Below are positions 15,204 to 22,861 of a stretch of 64,000 nucleotides of DNA, one piece after another (the stretch's first letter is position 1; each line of letters begins with the position of its first letter). The position numbers and the translations under genes were made by a program. The notes beneath the pieces were generated by a model. It saw nothing but the letters and a program-made list of their open reading frames with translations. It was not told the origin of the DNA and did no database searches. This stretch comes from Hymenobacter psychrotolerans DSM 18569. Its GTDB lineage: Bacteria; Bacteroidota; Bacteroidia; Cytophagales; Hymenobacteraceae. Location of the stretch: the NCBI RefSeq assembly GCF_900142395.1, contig NZ_FRAS01000004.1:150097-214096 (forward strand), in the 5' to 3' direction.

Positions 15204-16688
15204 TTAGCCACCGTTCACCAGCGCATTGATGGCGTCGGCGGCCTCGCGCAGGCGCTGGCGGCGCGCAATTTCCACGGGAGGCGCCGCCCTGACTTCGCAA
15301 TCGGGAATGGAGCACCGCTCACAGGTCTCATTTACACGCTTCTGAATGATGGCCGGATCATCGAGAAACTGAATTTTCTGCCGCAGGTTATCGTCGCAGA
15401 GCAGGCCCACGGTTACGCTCACGGCTGGCTCACCGGGGGCGCCCGCCCGTGCCAACGACAAACACAAATACTCGTCCTCGTTGGGGTAGCGCGAGCGTTG
15501 GGCCCCGATGCTGAAGGCTGGCGTTTCGAGCTGTGCCTTGTGCCGGGCCTCCTGAATCAGCCAGATGGCAATCCAGCGGCGGCAGTAGTGCTCGTGCAGC
15601 TCGTTGCCGTGCGGGTTGTGCAGCCGCGAAAGGTGCAGCTCCTTGCTCAGCAGGTAAGCCGACTCCGCATCGGGCTGGTCGAAGCGCAGGAAAAACAGGC
15701 TCTGAATACCGAAATAGCGCGGCAGCAGGTTGGTGATGCGCTGCATAAACATCTCCGGCGACACATCATACTTGGTCAGCATGGCCTGCAGACGGGCTGG
15801 TTGCCAGGTCATCTGCCCGAAAAAGTCCTGCAGGTCGCGCACCAGGCTTTCCTCCTCCATCAGCAGCGCGCCGGCAAAATAGGAAGCCTTGAAGTTGTTG
15901 AGCACCTCATCGAAGGAATGCACCGGGAAAGTAGCATTCACGTAGGGGCGCTCTTTCAGGCCGAGGTAGTTGAAGGCAACTTCGCGGCCCAGCACGAAGG
16001 CTTCCTGCGCTTTGCTCAGGCCCGGCCGCAGCAGCAGCGTGCGGGTTTTGGGCTGAAACACGGACCGCAGCCGGCCCAGTGAGGCGTATTCGGCCAGCTT
16101 CTGCCGGTCGAGCGTGTAGCCGTATTTTTCCGCCAGCACCCGCTCCAGCTGCCGGGTGTCGAAGGGGGCCTGCGTGTTGAGGTTCTGCTCGCCGCAGAAA
16201 GTGCGCACGTCCTGCTCCAGTTCCTCAAAATAGTTGTCGTGCATCTCCTGGTAGGAGCGCAGCGCCGCCAAAAAGAAGCTTTCCTGGCGCATTTCGTAGT
16301 TGCGCGCTATTTCGAAGATGGTACTGATGAAGGCGTTCATCTTGGCCGGCGCATCCGCAATCAGCTCCACAATGCGCAGTGGGTCCAGCCCGAACATCTC
16401 CAGCGGAAACTCCTTCAGCAAATCCGACTGCAGCAGCTCCGAAATCGGCTCCAGCCGCCGGCTCAGCGTCAGGGAAGTGAGCTGGTCGTAGCTGACACCC
16501 AAGACCTTGCTCAGGCTCAGAATTTTATCGGCCTTCGGGTATTTTTTGCCCTTCTCAATCTCATTCAGGTACGATATCGAAACGTCGCAGGCGCGGGCCA
16601 GCTCGGCGGGAGTGAAGCCGCGTTCCTGGCGCAGCTCCCGCAGTTTCAACCCAAAAATCAACCGGACAACCTGGCTGTGACTTAGCAT
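15204..16688 (-). CDS. ScfR/RamB-like XRE-family transcriptional regulator
   Basis: A 494-residue regulator. Residues about 13-66 are a helix-turn-helix of the XRE type (LRELRQERGFTPAELARA, then SISYLNEIEKGKKYP). The middle third resembles the IrrE/ImmA peptidase-like domain, but the zinc motif HEXXH is absent (GREVAFNYL at that place), so it is probably a sensory remnant. The C-terminal part, with TCERCSIPDCEVRAAPP, is the domain found in short-chain fatty acyl regulators and in RamB, the regulator of acetate metabolism in Corynebacterium. It is divergent from aceB, and 256 bases separate them. I infer that it controls aceB and aceA. ATG 16688 fits the domain start; the longer frame upstream looks non-coding. 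Confidence 0.85.
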   Translation of the reverse strand: MLSHSQVVRLIFGLKLRELRQERGFTPAELARACDVSISYLNEIEKGKKYPKADKILSLSKVLGVSYDQLTSLTLSRRLEPISELLQSDLLKEFPLEMFGLDPLRIVELIADAPAKMNAFISTIFEIARNYEMRQESFFLAALRSYQEMHDNYFEELEQDVRTFCGEQNLNTQAPFDTRQLERVLAEKYGYTLDRQKLAEYASLGRLRSVFQPKTRTLLLRPGLSKAQEAFVLGREVAFNYLGLKERPYVNATFPVHSFDEVLNNFKASYFAGALLMEEESLVRDLQDFFGQMTWQPARLQAMLTKYDVSPEMFMQRITNLLPRYFGIQSLFFLRFDQPDAESAYLLSKELHLSRLHNPHGNELHEHYCRRWIAIWLIQEARHKAQLETPAFSIGAQRSRYPNEDEYLCLSLARAGAPGEPAVSVTVGLLCDDNLRQKIQFLDDPAIIQKRVNETCERCSIPDCEVRAAPPVEIARRQRLREAADAINALVNGG

Positions 16689-16849
16689 AAGCAATAGGAC
16701 GTGCAGCGGACTGCGCGCATGAGAAAGTACGGAGAGGACGGACGGGCAGGAAAACAGGCGTCTAGCGTATGCAGCTGCCTTGCGCTTTCTGTCATTTACC
16801 CAAGACAGAAGTGCGCAAAGCAACGCAAAATCAAAGGCTTATAAAAATT

Positions 16850-16881
16850 AGCGAATTTTCGCTTGTTTAGTAAAATTCGCT
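16850..16881. promoter_or_regulatory. Predicted operator in the aceB promoter
   Basis: AGCGAATTTT (16850-16859) and AAAATTCGCT (16872-16881) are perfect 10-bp inverted arms 12 bases apart. The left arm continues into GCGAA-TT-TTCGC, a second small palindrome. The repeat covers the -33 element and most of the spacer of the aceB promoter, a position expected for repression by the divergent regulator. Confidence 0.6.
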
Positions 16882-16893
16882 GAACTATGTTTG
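16862..16893 (+). promoter_or_regulatory. Promoter of aceB
   Basis: CTTG (16862-16865), a 20-base spacer and TATGTTTG (16886-16893) fit the Bacteroidota consensus. The start point should be near 16900, giving a leader of about 45 bases. It overlaps the predicted operator. Confidence 0.65.
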
Positions 16894-16944
16894 GTACATC
16901 TTCCAGGAAGACTTGTTTTCTGCCACCTTAACCTTCCCCATACT

Positions 16945-18576
16945 ATGTCGCCTTTCACTGATACCGAGCCGGCAGTGGCCGCACCCCGGTTTTTGACGCC
17001 GGAGCGCGTGAAAATCACGGGCACTTACTCGCCGGAGTTTGCGGAAATCCTGACGCCGTCGGCGCTGGCTTTCGTGGCCGAGCTGCACCGCCGCTTCGAC
17101 CAGACCCGCCGGGCCTTGTTGCAGCGCCGCGAGGAGCGGCAGCGGGAGTTCGAGGCCGGCAAGCTGCCCGACTTCCTGCCCGAAACCCGCCTGATCCGGG
17201 AAAAGCCGTGGACGGTGGCGCCCATTCCGGAGGATCTGCAGGACCGCCGCGTGGAAATTACGGGCCCCGTGGAGCGCAAAATGATTATCAACGCGCTGAA
17301 CTCGGGGGCCAAGGTGTTCATGGCCGACCTGGAAGACTCCAACTCGCCGACCTGGGCCAACGTGGTGGAAGGCCAGCGCAACCTGCGCGACGCCGTACGC
17401 CGCACCATTTCGCTGAGCACACCGGCCAAAGAATACAAGCTGAACGAAAAGACGGCCGTGCTGATGGTGCGCCCCCGCGGCTGGCACCTGCTGGAAAAGC
17501 ACATGCTGGTAGATGGCGAGCCGGTCAGCGCGTCGCTGTTTGATTTCGGGCTGTACTATTTCCACAACACCCACGAGCTGTGCGCCCGCGGCACCGCGCC
17601 GTATTTCTACCTGCCCAAAATCGAGAGCCACCTGGAAGCGCGGCTCTGGAACGACGTATTCGGGTTTGCGCAATGGTCGTTGAAGATGCAGAAGTGCACC
17701 ATCAAGGCCACGGTGCTGATTGAGACGCTGCCGGCCGCTTTCGAGTTGAACGAAATCCTGTACGAGCTGCGCGAGCACAGCGCCGGCCTCAACTGCGGCC
17801 GCTGGGACTACATTTTCAGCTACATCAAGCGGCTGGGCCTCAAGCCCGGGTTCCGGCTGCCCAACCGCGCCGAGGTGACCATGGCCGTGCCGTTTATGGC
17901 TGCCTACTCGCAGCTGGTCATCCAGACCTGCCACCGCCGCGGCGTGCACGCCATGGGGGGTATGGCCGCCCAGATTCCCATCAAAAACGACCCGGAAGCC
18001 AACGAAGCCGCGCTGGAAAAAGTCCGGCTGGATAAGGTGCGGGAGGCCAAAAACGGCCACGACGGCACCTGGGTAGCGCATCCGGGTTTGGTGCCGGTGG
18101 CATTGGCCGTGTTCGATGAGCTGATGCCCGAACCCAACCAGATAGCCAACAAGCGTGAAGACTTGGTCGTGACGGCCGAAGACCTGGTGCGCGCGCCCAA
18201 GGGCCACATCACCGAAGAGGGCCTGAAACTGAATATCGACGTAGCGGTGCAGTATCTGGAGTCGTGGCTGGGCGGCAACGGCTGCGTACCGATTTACAAC
18301 CTGATGGAGGACGCCGCCACCGCCGAAATCAGCCGGGCGCAGGTGTGGCAGTGGCTGCACACGCCCGGCACCACCCTGGCCGATGGCCGCCCCGTGACCG
18401 TGGAGCTGTACCGCAGCCTCGTGCCCGGTCAGCTGGAAAAAATAAAGGCGCTAGTGGGGCAGGAACGCTACGCCGCCGGCCGCTACCTCGAAGCCGTCCG
18501 CCTCTTCGATCAACTTGTGACCAGCCCCACTTTCGTTGAGTTCCTGACCGTGCCGGCCTACGAGCAGCTAGCTTAA
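16945..18576 (+). CDS. aceB: Malate synthase A
   Basis: Condenses glyoxylate with acetyl-CoA to malate, the second step of the glyoxylate shunt, in the cytoplasm. The 543-residue product is of normal length for isoform A. Visible hallmarks are [14 protein letters not shown], the signature [17 protein letters not shown] and the C-terminal [19 protein letters not shown] carrying the catalytic Asp. I used the ATG at 16945 (MSPFTDTEP); the open frame extends to a TTG at 16891, but that would sit inside the promoter. It is followed by aceA after 260 bases, in which I see only a weak long-range hairpin (18589-18601 with 18673-18685) and pyrimidine tracts. Confidence 0.97.
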   Translation: MSPFTDTEPAVAAPRFLTPERVKITGTYSPEFAEILTPSALAFVAELHRRFDQTRRALLQRREERQREFEAGKLPDFLPETRLIREKPWTVAPIPEDLQDRRVEITGPVERKMIINALNSGAKVFMADLEDSNSPTWANVVEGQRNLRDAVRRTISLSTPAKEYKLNEKTAVLMVRPRGWHLLEKHMLVDGEPVSASLFDFGLYYFHNTHELCARGTAPYFYLPKIESHLEARLWNDVFGFAQWSLKMQKCTIKATVLIETLPAAFELNEILYELREHSAGLNCGRWDYIFSYIKRLGLKPGFRLPNRAEVTMAVPFMAAYSQLVIQTCHRRGVHAMGGMAAQIPIKNDPEANEAALEKVRLDKVREAKNGHDGTWVAHPGLVPVALAVFDELMPEPNQIANKREDLVVTAEDLVRAPKGHITEEGLKLNIDVAVQYLESWLGGNGCVPIYNLMEDAATAEISRAQVWQWLHTPGTTLADGRPVTVELYRSLVPGQLEKIKALVGQERYAAGRYLEAVRLFDQLVTSPTFVEFLTVPAYEQLA

Positions 18577-18836
18577 CTGCTGCGTCTGGAAGTGGTGCTC
18601 CTGGCTCCGCGCTACGGCATCCGGAACCGTGCCGTGGGGGCCCGCCGGAAGATCTGCTTCTGCCAGCGGGCTGGAGCGCCACTTCAACGCACTGTTTTCT
18701 TCTCCCTCCTGATTTCAACGCCGCCCTTGGGCCGGGCTGGCAGCGCTTGGCCTGTAGCGCCGGCTCGCCTGTTTTTTTCTCCCTTTTCCTTCTCCAACCA
18801 GCGGCCTGTTTCAGGTCTGCATAACTTTCTATTGCC

Positions 18837-20117
18837 ATGAACAAGCAGGAACGCATTGCTGCCGTTAAGCACGACTGGACTACGAACCCACGCTGGAAAG
18901 GAATTAAGCGACCTTATTCGGCCGAGGATGTAGTGAAACTGCAGGGTTCGGTACAGATTGAGTACTCGCTGGCCCGGCAGGGGGCCGAGCGGCTGTGGAA
19001 CCTGCTGCACACCGAGGAGTATGTGGCCGGCCTCGGGGCTCTCACCGGCAACCAGGCCGTGCAGGAAGTGCAGGCCGGCCTGAACGCCATTTACCTGAGC
19101 GGCTGGCAGGTGGCCGCCGATGCCAACGGCGCCGGCCAGATGTATCCCGACCAGAGCCTGTACCCCGCCGACAGCGTGCCGGCCGTGGTGAAGCGCATCA
19201 ACAATGCCCTGCTTCGCGCCGACCAGATTCAGAGTGTGTCGGGCGAGGGGAACGTGCACTGGCTGGTGCCGATTGTGGCCGATGCGGAGGCTGGGTTCGG
19301 GGGCAACCTGAATGCGTTTGAGCTGATGAAGCAAATGATTGAAGCCGGGGCCGCGGGCGTGCATTTCGAGGATCAGCTGTCGTCGGCGAAGAAGTGCGGG
19401 CACTTGGGCGGCAAGGTGCTGGTGCCCACGCAGGAGGCCATCAACAAGCTGGTAGCGGCCCGCCTGGCCGCCGACGTGCAGGGCGTGCCCACGCTGGTGG
19501 TGGCCCGCACCGATGCCGATGCTGCCGACCTGCTCACGGCCGATGTGGACCCGCGCGACCAGCCCTTCATTCTGCAGGAAGCCGAGCGTACGTCCGAAGG
19601 GTTTTTCCGGGTGCGCTGCGGCGTGGAGGCCGGTATTGCCCGGGGCCTGGCCTACGCGCCCTACGCCGACCTCATCTGGATGGAAACCTCGCACCCCGAC
19701 CTGGAGCAGGCCCGCCAGTTCGCCGATGCCATTCACGCGAAATTCCCGGGCAAGCTGCTGGCGTATAACTGTTCGCCTTCCTTCAACTGGGCCGCGAAGC
19801 TGAGCAAGGAGCAGATGCAGACGTACCGCGAGGAGCTGGCCGCCATGGGCTACAAGTTTCAGTTTATCACGCTGGCCGGCTTTCATGCGCTCAATACCAG
19901 CATGTTCGAGCTGGCGCTGGCTTACCGCGACCGGGGCATGGCCGGCTACTCGGAGCTGCAGGAGCGGGAGTTTGCGCTGCAGCAGCACGGTTTCAAGGCC
20001 GTGAAGCACCAGAGCTTTGTGGGCACCGGCTACTTCGATGCCGTGCAGAACGTGGTGACCAGCAACCTGACCAGCACCGCCGCCCTCGTCGGCAGTACTG
20101 AGGAAGCCCAATTCTAG
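18837..20117 (+). CDS. aceA: Isocitrate lyase
   Basis: Splits isocitrate into glyoxylate and succinate, the first step of the glyoxylate shunt, allowing growth on acetate or fatty acids. The 426-residue product has the normal length. The catalytic motif KKCGH is at residues 185-189, [10 protein letters not shown] at 148-156 binds the metal and substrate, and NCSPSFNW near the C-terminus closes the active site. It lies downstream of aceB in the same direction; TAACTTTC shortly before the ATG is a possible weak -7 box of its own. A strong shared hairpin (20316-20367) separates it from the convergent rnd gene. Confidence 0.98.
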   Translation: MNKQERIAAVKHDWTTNPRWKGIKRPYSAEDVVKLQGSVQIEYSLARQGAERLWNLLHTEEYVAGLGALTGNQAVQEVQAGLNAIYLSGWQVAADANGAGQMYPDQSLYPADSVPAVVKRINNALLRADQIQSVSGEGNVHWLVPIVADAEAGFGGNLNAFELMKQMIEAGAAGVHFEDQLSSAKKCGHLGGKVLVPTQEAINKLVAARLAADVQGVPTLVVARTDADAADLLTADVDPRDQPFILQEAERTSEGFFRVRCGVEAGIARGLAYAPYADLIWMETSHPDLEQARQFADAIHAKFPGKLLAYNCSPSFNWAAKLSKEQMQTYREELAAMGYKFQFITLAGFHALNTSMFELALAYRDRGMAGYSELQEREFALQQHGFKAVKHQSFVGTGYFDAVQNVVTSNLTSTAALVGSTEEAQF

Positions 20118-20154
20118 ACCACAGATTCATTCGGATTTTTCGGATTGGTCGGAT

Positions 20155-20280
20155 TTCGCGTCGGTGTGGAAACCATTCGCGTCGGTCTGAAAGTCGTTTG
20201 CGCCGGTCCGGAAGCCGTTCGCGCCAGTGTGGAAGTCATTCGCGTTGGTCTGGAAACCGTTCCGCACAGCTCGGTAGGCG
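20155..20280. repeat. 21-bp tandem repeat, about six units
   Basis: Five clear units of 21 bases (starts 20155, 20176, 20197, 20218, 20239) begin with TTCGCG or close variants, and a degenerate sixth unit starts at 20260. Because the period is a multiple of three, the minus strand reads as a heptapeptide series such as NGFQTNA, NDFHTGA, NGFRTGA, NDFQTDA, NGFHTDA, then a stop shortly after. No ATG precedes it in that frame; a GTG is possible. Substitutions among units keep the codon pattern, so either it is a decaying coding fragment or a tandem repeat with accidental reading frame. Confidence 0.8.
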
Positions 20281-20315
20281 TTTCGAACGCCCGGGTATTT
20301 GCTCGGTTTTGAGGA

Positions 20316-20367
20316 GCAGTACAACAGAAAAGGCGCTTCGATTGAAGCGCCTTTTCTGTTGTACTGC
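20316..20367. terminator. Bidirectional hairpin between aceA and rnd
   Basis: Perfect 24-bp arms (20316-20339 and 20344-20367) around a four-base GATT loop. The inner part has the A/T-flanked GC stem of an intrinsic terminator in both directions (AAAAGGCGCTTC/GAAGCGCCTTTT), suiting the two convergent genes. The stem is longer than an ordinary terminator. Confidence 0.85.
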
Positions 20368-20391
20368 AGTATTTCACTCAGACTTCTTGGT

Positions 20392-21561
20392 TTAGAAGGG
20401 TTGCGCGATGAACTGGTAATCGAGGCCGTGGCGCTCGGCGGCTTCCTGCAGAATGGTTTTCTGCCAGGGCCGCAGCACCTGCTCGGCGCCCAGCTCGATG
20501 ATGTCGGCGACGAGGCGGTTGGAAAGCACCAGGTTGGCAACGTAGATATTGACGTCGTCGGTGATGTGGGTTTTGAGCTGGAGCAACAGCTGCTCGCGGG
20601 CATCGGCGCGGGCAGCTTTGTCGCCGCTGAGGCGGCGGCGGAACGGGAAGCGGCGCTGCTCGCCGGCCTGAGCCGGCTCGGGCACGGCCACAAACTTGTC
20701 GGGCGAAAGGGCCGAAAGCTGCTCCAGATACGGCGGGCGCTTGAGGTCGGGGTGCAGGCCGCGGGCGGCTTTCCAGTCGTTGAGGTTGCGGGGCGTGTCG
20801 CGCACCAGCTCCGAGAGCCGGTCGTTGGCGAACACCATATAGGGCGGCCGGTCGAGCTGGCGGGCCACCTGGTCGCGGAGCATATACAGGTCGCGGAACA
20901 GGGGGAGCTCCTGCGGCAGGATGCGGTATTTGCCGGCAATGCGCAGGTAGGGCCGCTCGTCGCGGGTGTAGCGGACTTCCTCCAGGGCGGCGTTTTCCTC
21001 GTCGGCCCAGTGCTGGCGGCCCAGGGCTACCAGCTTGTCGCGCAGCCGGTCGGTCAGCTCGAACAGGTAGAGCACGTCGTTGGCGGCATACAGCTTCTGA
21101 GCCTCCGTGAGCGGGCGCTTCAGCCAGTTCGATTTCTGCTCGCCTTTGTCTACTTCCAGGCCCAGCTCGGCCTGAATGAGGCGGCCCAGCGAAATATTGT
21201 TGTCGGACTCAGCCAGCAGCGTGTACTGCACGCTGGTATCGATGATGTTGCGCACGTGTACGCCGTACACTTCATCGAGCAGCAGAATATCGGACTTGCA
21301 GCTGTGAAACACTTTGGCTACCGCCGGCTCGCGCAGGATGGCCCAGAGCGGCTCCAGGTCCTGGGCCGGGTTGGTGAGCGGCAGTGGGTCGATGAGGTAC
21401 ACCGTTTGCCCGTCGAACACCTGAATCAGAGCGAGGTTGCGGCCGTAGCGGTGGCGCATGTCGTCAAACTCCAGATCAATGGCAATGCGCGGGGCAGCGG
21501 CGAGCGTGTGGGCGGCTTGCTGCACTTCGGCAGCCGTAGTTAAGTAGTGAATGGCAGACAT
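20392..21561 (-). CDS. rnd: Ribonuclease D
   Basis: A 389-residue 3'-5' exoribonuclease of the DEDD superfamily, acting on tRNA and other small RNA ends. The exonuclease motifs are visible: IDLEFD (about 28-33) for Exo I, FHSCKSDILLLDE with the Exo II Asp, and YAANDVLYL for Exo III (the Tyr-x3-Asp type). The C-terminal half, about 200-300, has the pattern of an HRDC domain (RDLYMLRDQVARQLDRPP), as in RNase D. The ATG at 21561 gives the standard N-terminus. The 225 bases before it hold no gene. Confidence 0.9.
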   Translation of the reverse strand: MSAIHYLTTAAEVQQAAHTLAAAPRIAIDLEFDDMRHRYGRNLALIQVFDGQTVYLIDPLPLTNPAQDLEPLWAILREPAVAKVFHSCKSDILLLDEVYGVHVRNIIDTSVQYTLLAESDNNISLGRLIQAELGLEVDKGEQKSNWLKRPLTEAQKLYAANDVLYLFELTDRLRDKLVALGRQHWADEENAALEEVRYTRDERPYLRIAGKYRILPQELPLFRDLYMLRDQVARQLDRPPYMVFANDRLSELVRDTPRNLNDWKAARGLHPDLKRPPYLEQLSALSPDKFVAVPEPAQAGEQRRFPFRRRLSGDKAARADAREQLLLQLKTHITDDVNIYVANLVLSNRLVADIIELGAEQVLRPWQKTILQEAAERHGLDYQFIAQPF

Positions 21562-21786
21562 TCGGGGGCGGAAAAGGGGCGGCTGGTACTGGATGAGGCC
21601 GGAGAGGTGGCCACGCCAACCCGGGTAAAGGTAGGCAGACCGGGCGGGCTAACCCAATGCGCGGCCTGCCAAAACAGTAGGCGTGCCGAGCATCGGGCCG
21701 GCCAATATAGCCAGACTACGTAGCCCGGCAATGGGCTGGCTTGCCTCAGGGCGGTTGGCCCCAGCCCGAAAAACAGACATCAGGGT

Positions 21787-22257
21787 TTAATCCTCGTCGT
21801 CTTCGTCGTCGCGGGTGAAGTCCAGGGTGCGGGCCATCTGCAGCGCCTCCTCAATGGTGTCGTCCATCATGGGCTGGGAGTCGGCATCGAGGGTGCGCTC
21901 GAACAGGTTGAGCAGCATTTCGCCTTCCTCGTTCACGTAGAGGTTGGTGTAGAGACGCTCAAACGCCTTGGCTTCCTTGTGCATGGCCGTGTCTATTTCG
22001 GCAATGGAGCGGGCGGCCAGGGCGCGGTTCAGGGCTTCGGCCAGCTTGCGGCTGTCGTCCTGGTCGCCGAGGTCGGCCAGCAGCTGCAGGATGCTCATGG
22101 CCGTGCCCAGCCGCACCCGCTCGAATCGGAAAGACAGGTCGTGGGGGGCGGCGCGCCGGAAGTCGGCGTAAGCGGCCAGGGTGGCGGGCGTCAGGAAACG
22201 GGCGGGGTCGGCTACGCGCTGGAAAGCCTCGCGCAGCAATTCTTCGTAGGCAGACAT
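21787..22257 (-). CDS. Conserved acidic protein of unknown function
   Basis: A 156-residue soluble, mostly helical protein starting MSAYEELLREAFQ. It has no signal peptide, cysteine pair or recognisable catalytic motif, and ends in a strongly acidic tail (TRDDEDDED). Codon use matches the neighbours, and a TACCTTTG box stands about 100 bases upstream, which supports a real gene. I do not recognise the family; it stands alone between rnd and a small membrane protein gene. Confidence 0.6.
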   Translation of the reverse strand: MSAYEELLREAFQRVADPARFLTPATLAAYADFRRAAPHDLSFRFERVRLGTAMSILQLLADLGDQDDSRKLAEALNRALAARSIAEIDTAMHKEAKAFERLYTNLYVNEEGEMLLNLFERTLDADSQPMMDDTIEEALQMARTLDFTRDDEDDED

Positions 22258-22356
22258 AAACTAAACAGGCGGCGAGCGGGTAGCTACACAAAAGCTACCG
22301 GCCGGCAGTGAACGGAAATCCGGTGGGAAGCAGTAATTTTCTGAAACCCTGGGCGG

Positions 22357-22364
22357 CAAAGGTA
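22357..22364 (-). promoter_or_regulatory. -7 box before the acidic protein gene
   Basis: TACCTTTG on the minus strand, 99 bases before the ATG at 22257. No clear -33 element is seen. Confidence 0.4.
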
Positions 22365-22459
22365 CGATTGGAACGTACGCACCCGGGTGCAGCCCGCCGG
22401 GAGTTTCCGGGCGTGGCTGTTTCGCCGGCTCTGTTCTCTGCTAAAACACCCTTATTGAC

Positions 22460-22726
22460 ATGACGCACAAAAAGAAATGGTTGTTGTTTGCCCCGGCCGG
22501 GCTGATTGTAGTAGGCTTCGGCACTTGCCTGGTGCAGTGGGCAGCCAGCAAAAAGGAGCAGGGCGCCCCCACCGGTGAGTGGGTGGCGGCCGGTACGGTG
22601 GCCCTGGGCGTGTTCAATGCCGGCCTGAGCCTGCTGGGGCGCGGCATTGTGGAGAACGTGCTGTACGAAGTGCGGGAGAAAGAGGCAGAACAGGATTTCG
22701 ACTACAGCAACGTAGCACGCTTTTAG
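22460..22726 (+). CDS. Small membrane protein of unknown function
   Basis: An 88-residue protein with a basic start (MTHKKK), one hydrophobic helix at about 7-28 and a second at about 42-60, then a charged acidic tail (VREKEAEQDFDY). It would be a two-helix inner-membrane protein. A good terminator follows at once, and the codon use is typical of the window, so I accept it as real. The family is not recognised. Confidence 0.65.
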   Translation: MTHKKKWLLFAPAGLIVVGFGTCLVQWAASKKEQGAPTGEWVAAGTVALGVFNAGLSLLGRGIVENVLYEVREKEAEQDFDYSNVARF

Positions 22727-22742
22727 GCCGTTTGGCTTCACG

Positions 22743-22776
22743 AAAAAGCCCGTCAGTGCAGACTGAGGGGCTTTTT
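22743..22776 (+). terminator. Intrinsic terminator after the small membrane protein gene
   Basis: AAAAAGCCCGTCAGT and ACTGAGGGGCTTTTT pair with one mismatch around a four-base loop and end in five T. Confidence 0.85.
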
Positions 22777-22861
22777 GCATTCTGGTTGTTGCAGCAGTGG
22801 CGGCCGGCCCGCGCCGCCGGTATCCTGCTTACTTTCGCACTCTGACTTTACTGGTTGTCTG

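Noticed and set aside
16885..20111. Long minus-strand frames opposite aceB and aceA (491 and 475 codons)
   Set aside because: Both lie opposite unmistakable glyoxylate-shunt genes and show no family motif.
20155..20280. 21-bp repeats as a CRISPR
   Set aside because: Units are contiguous without spacers and are too short.
20127..20939. 270-codon minus-strand frame running from rnd into the 21-bp repeat array
   Set aside because: Most of it is an out-of-frame reading of rnd; only the repeat-encoded tail is of interest and is reported as a repeat.
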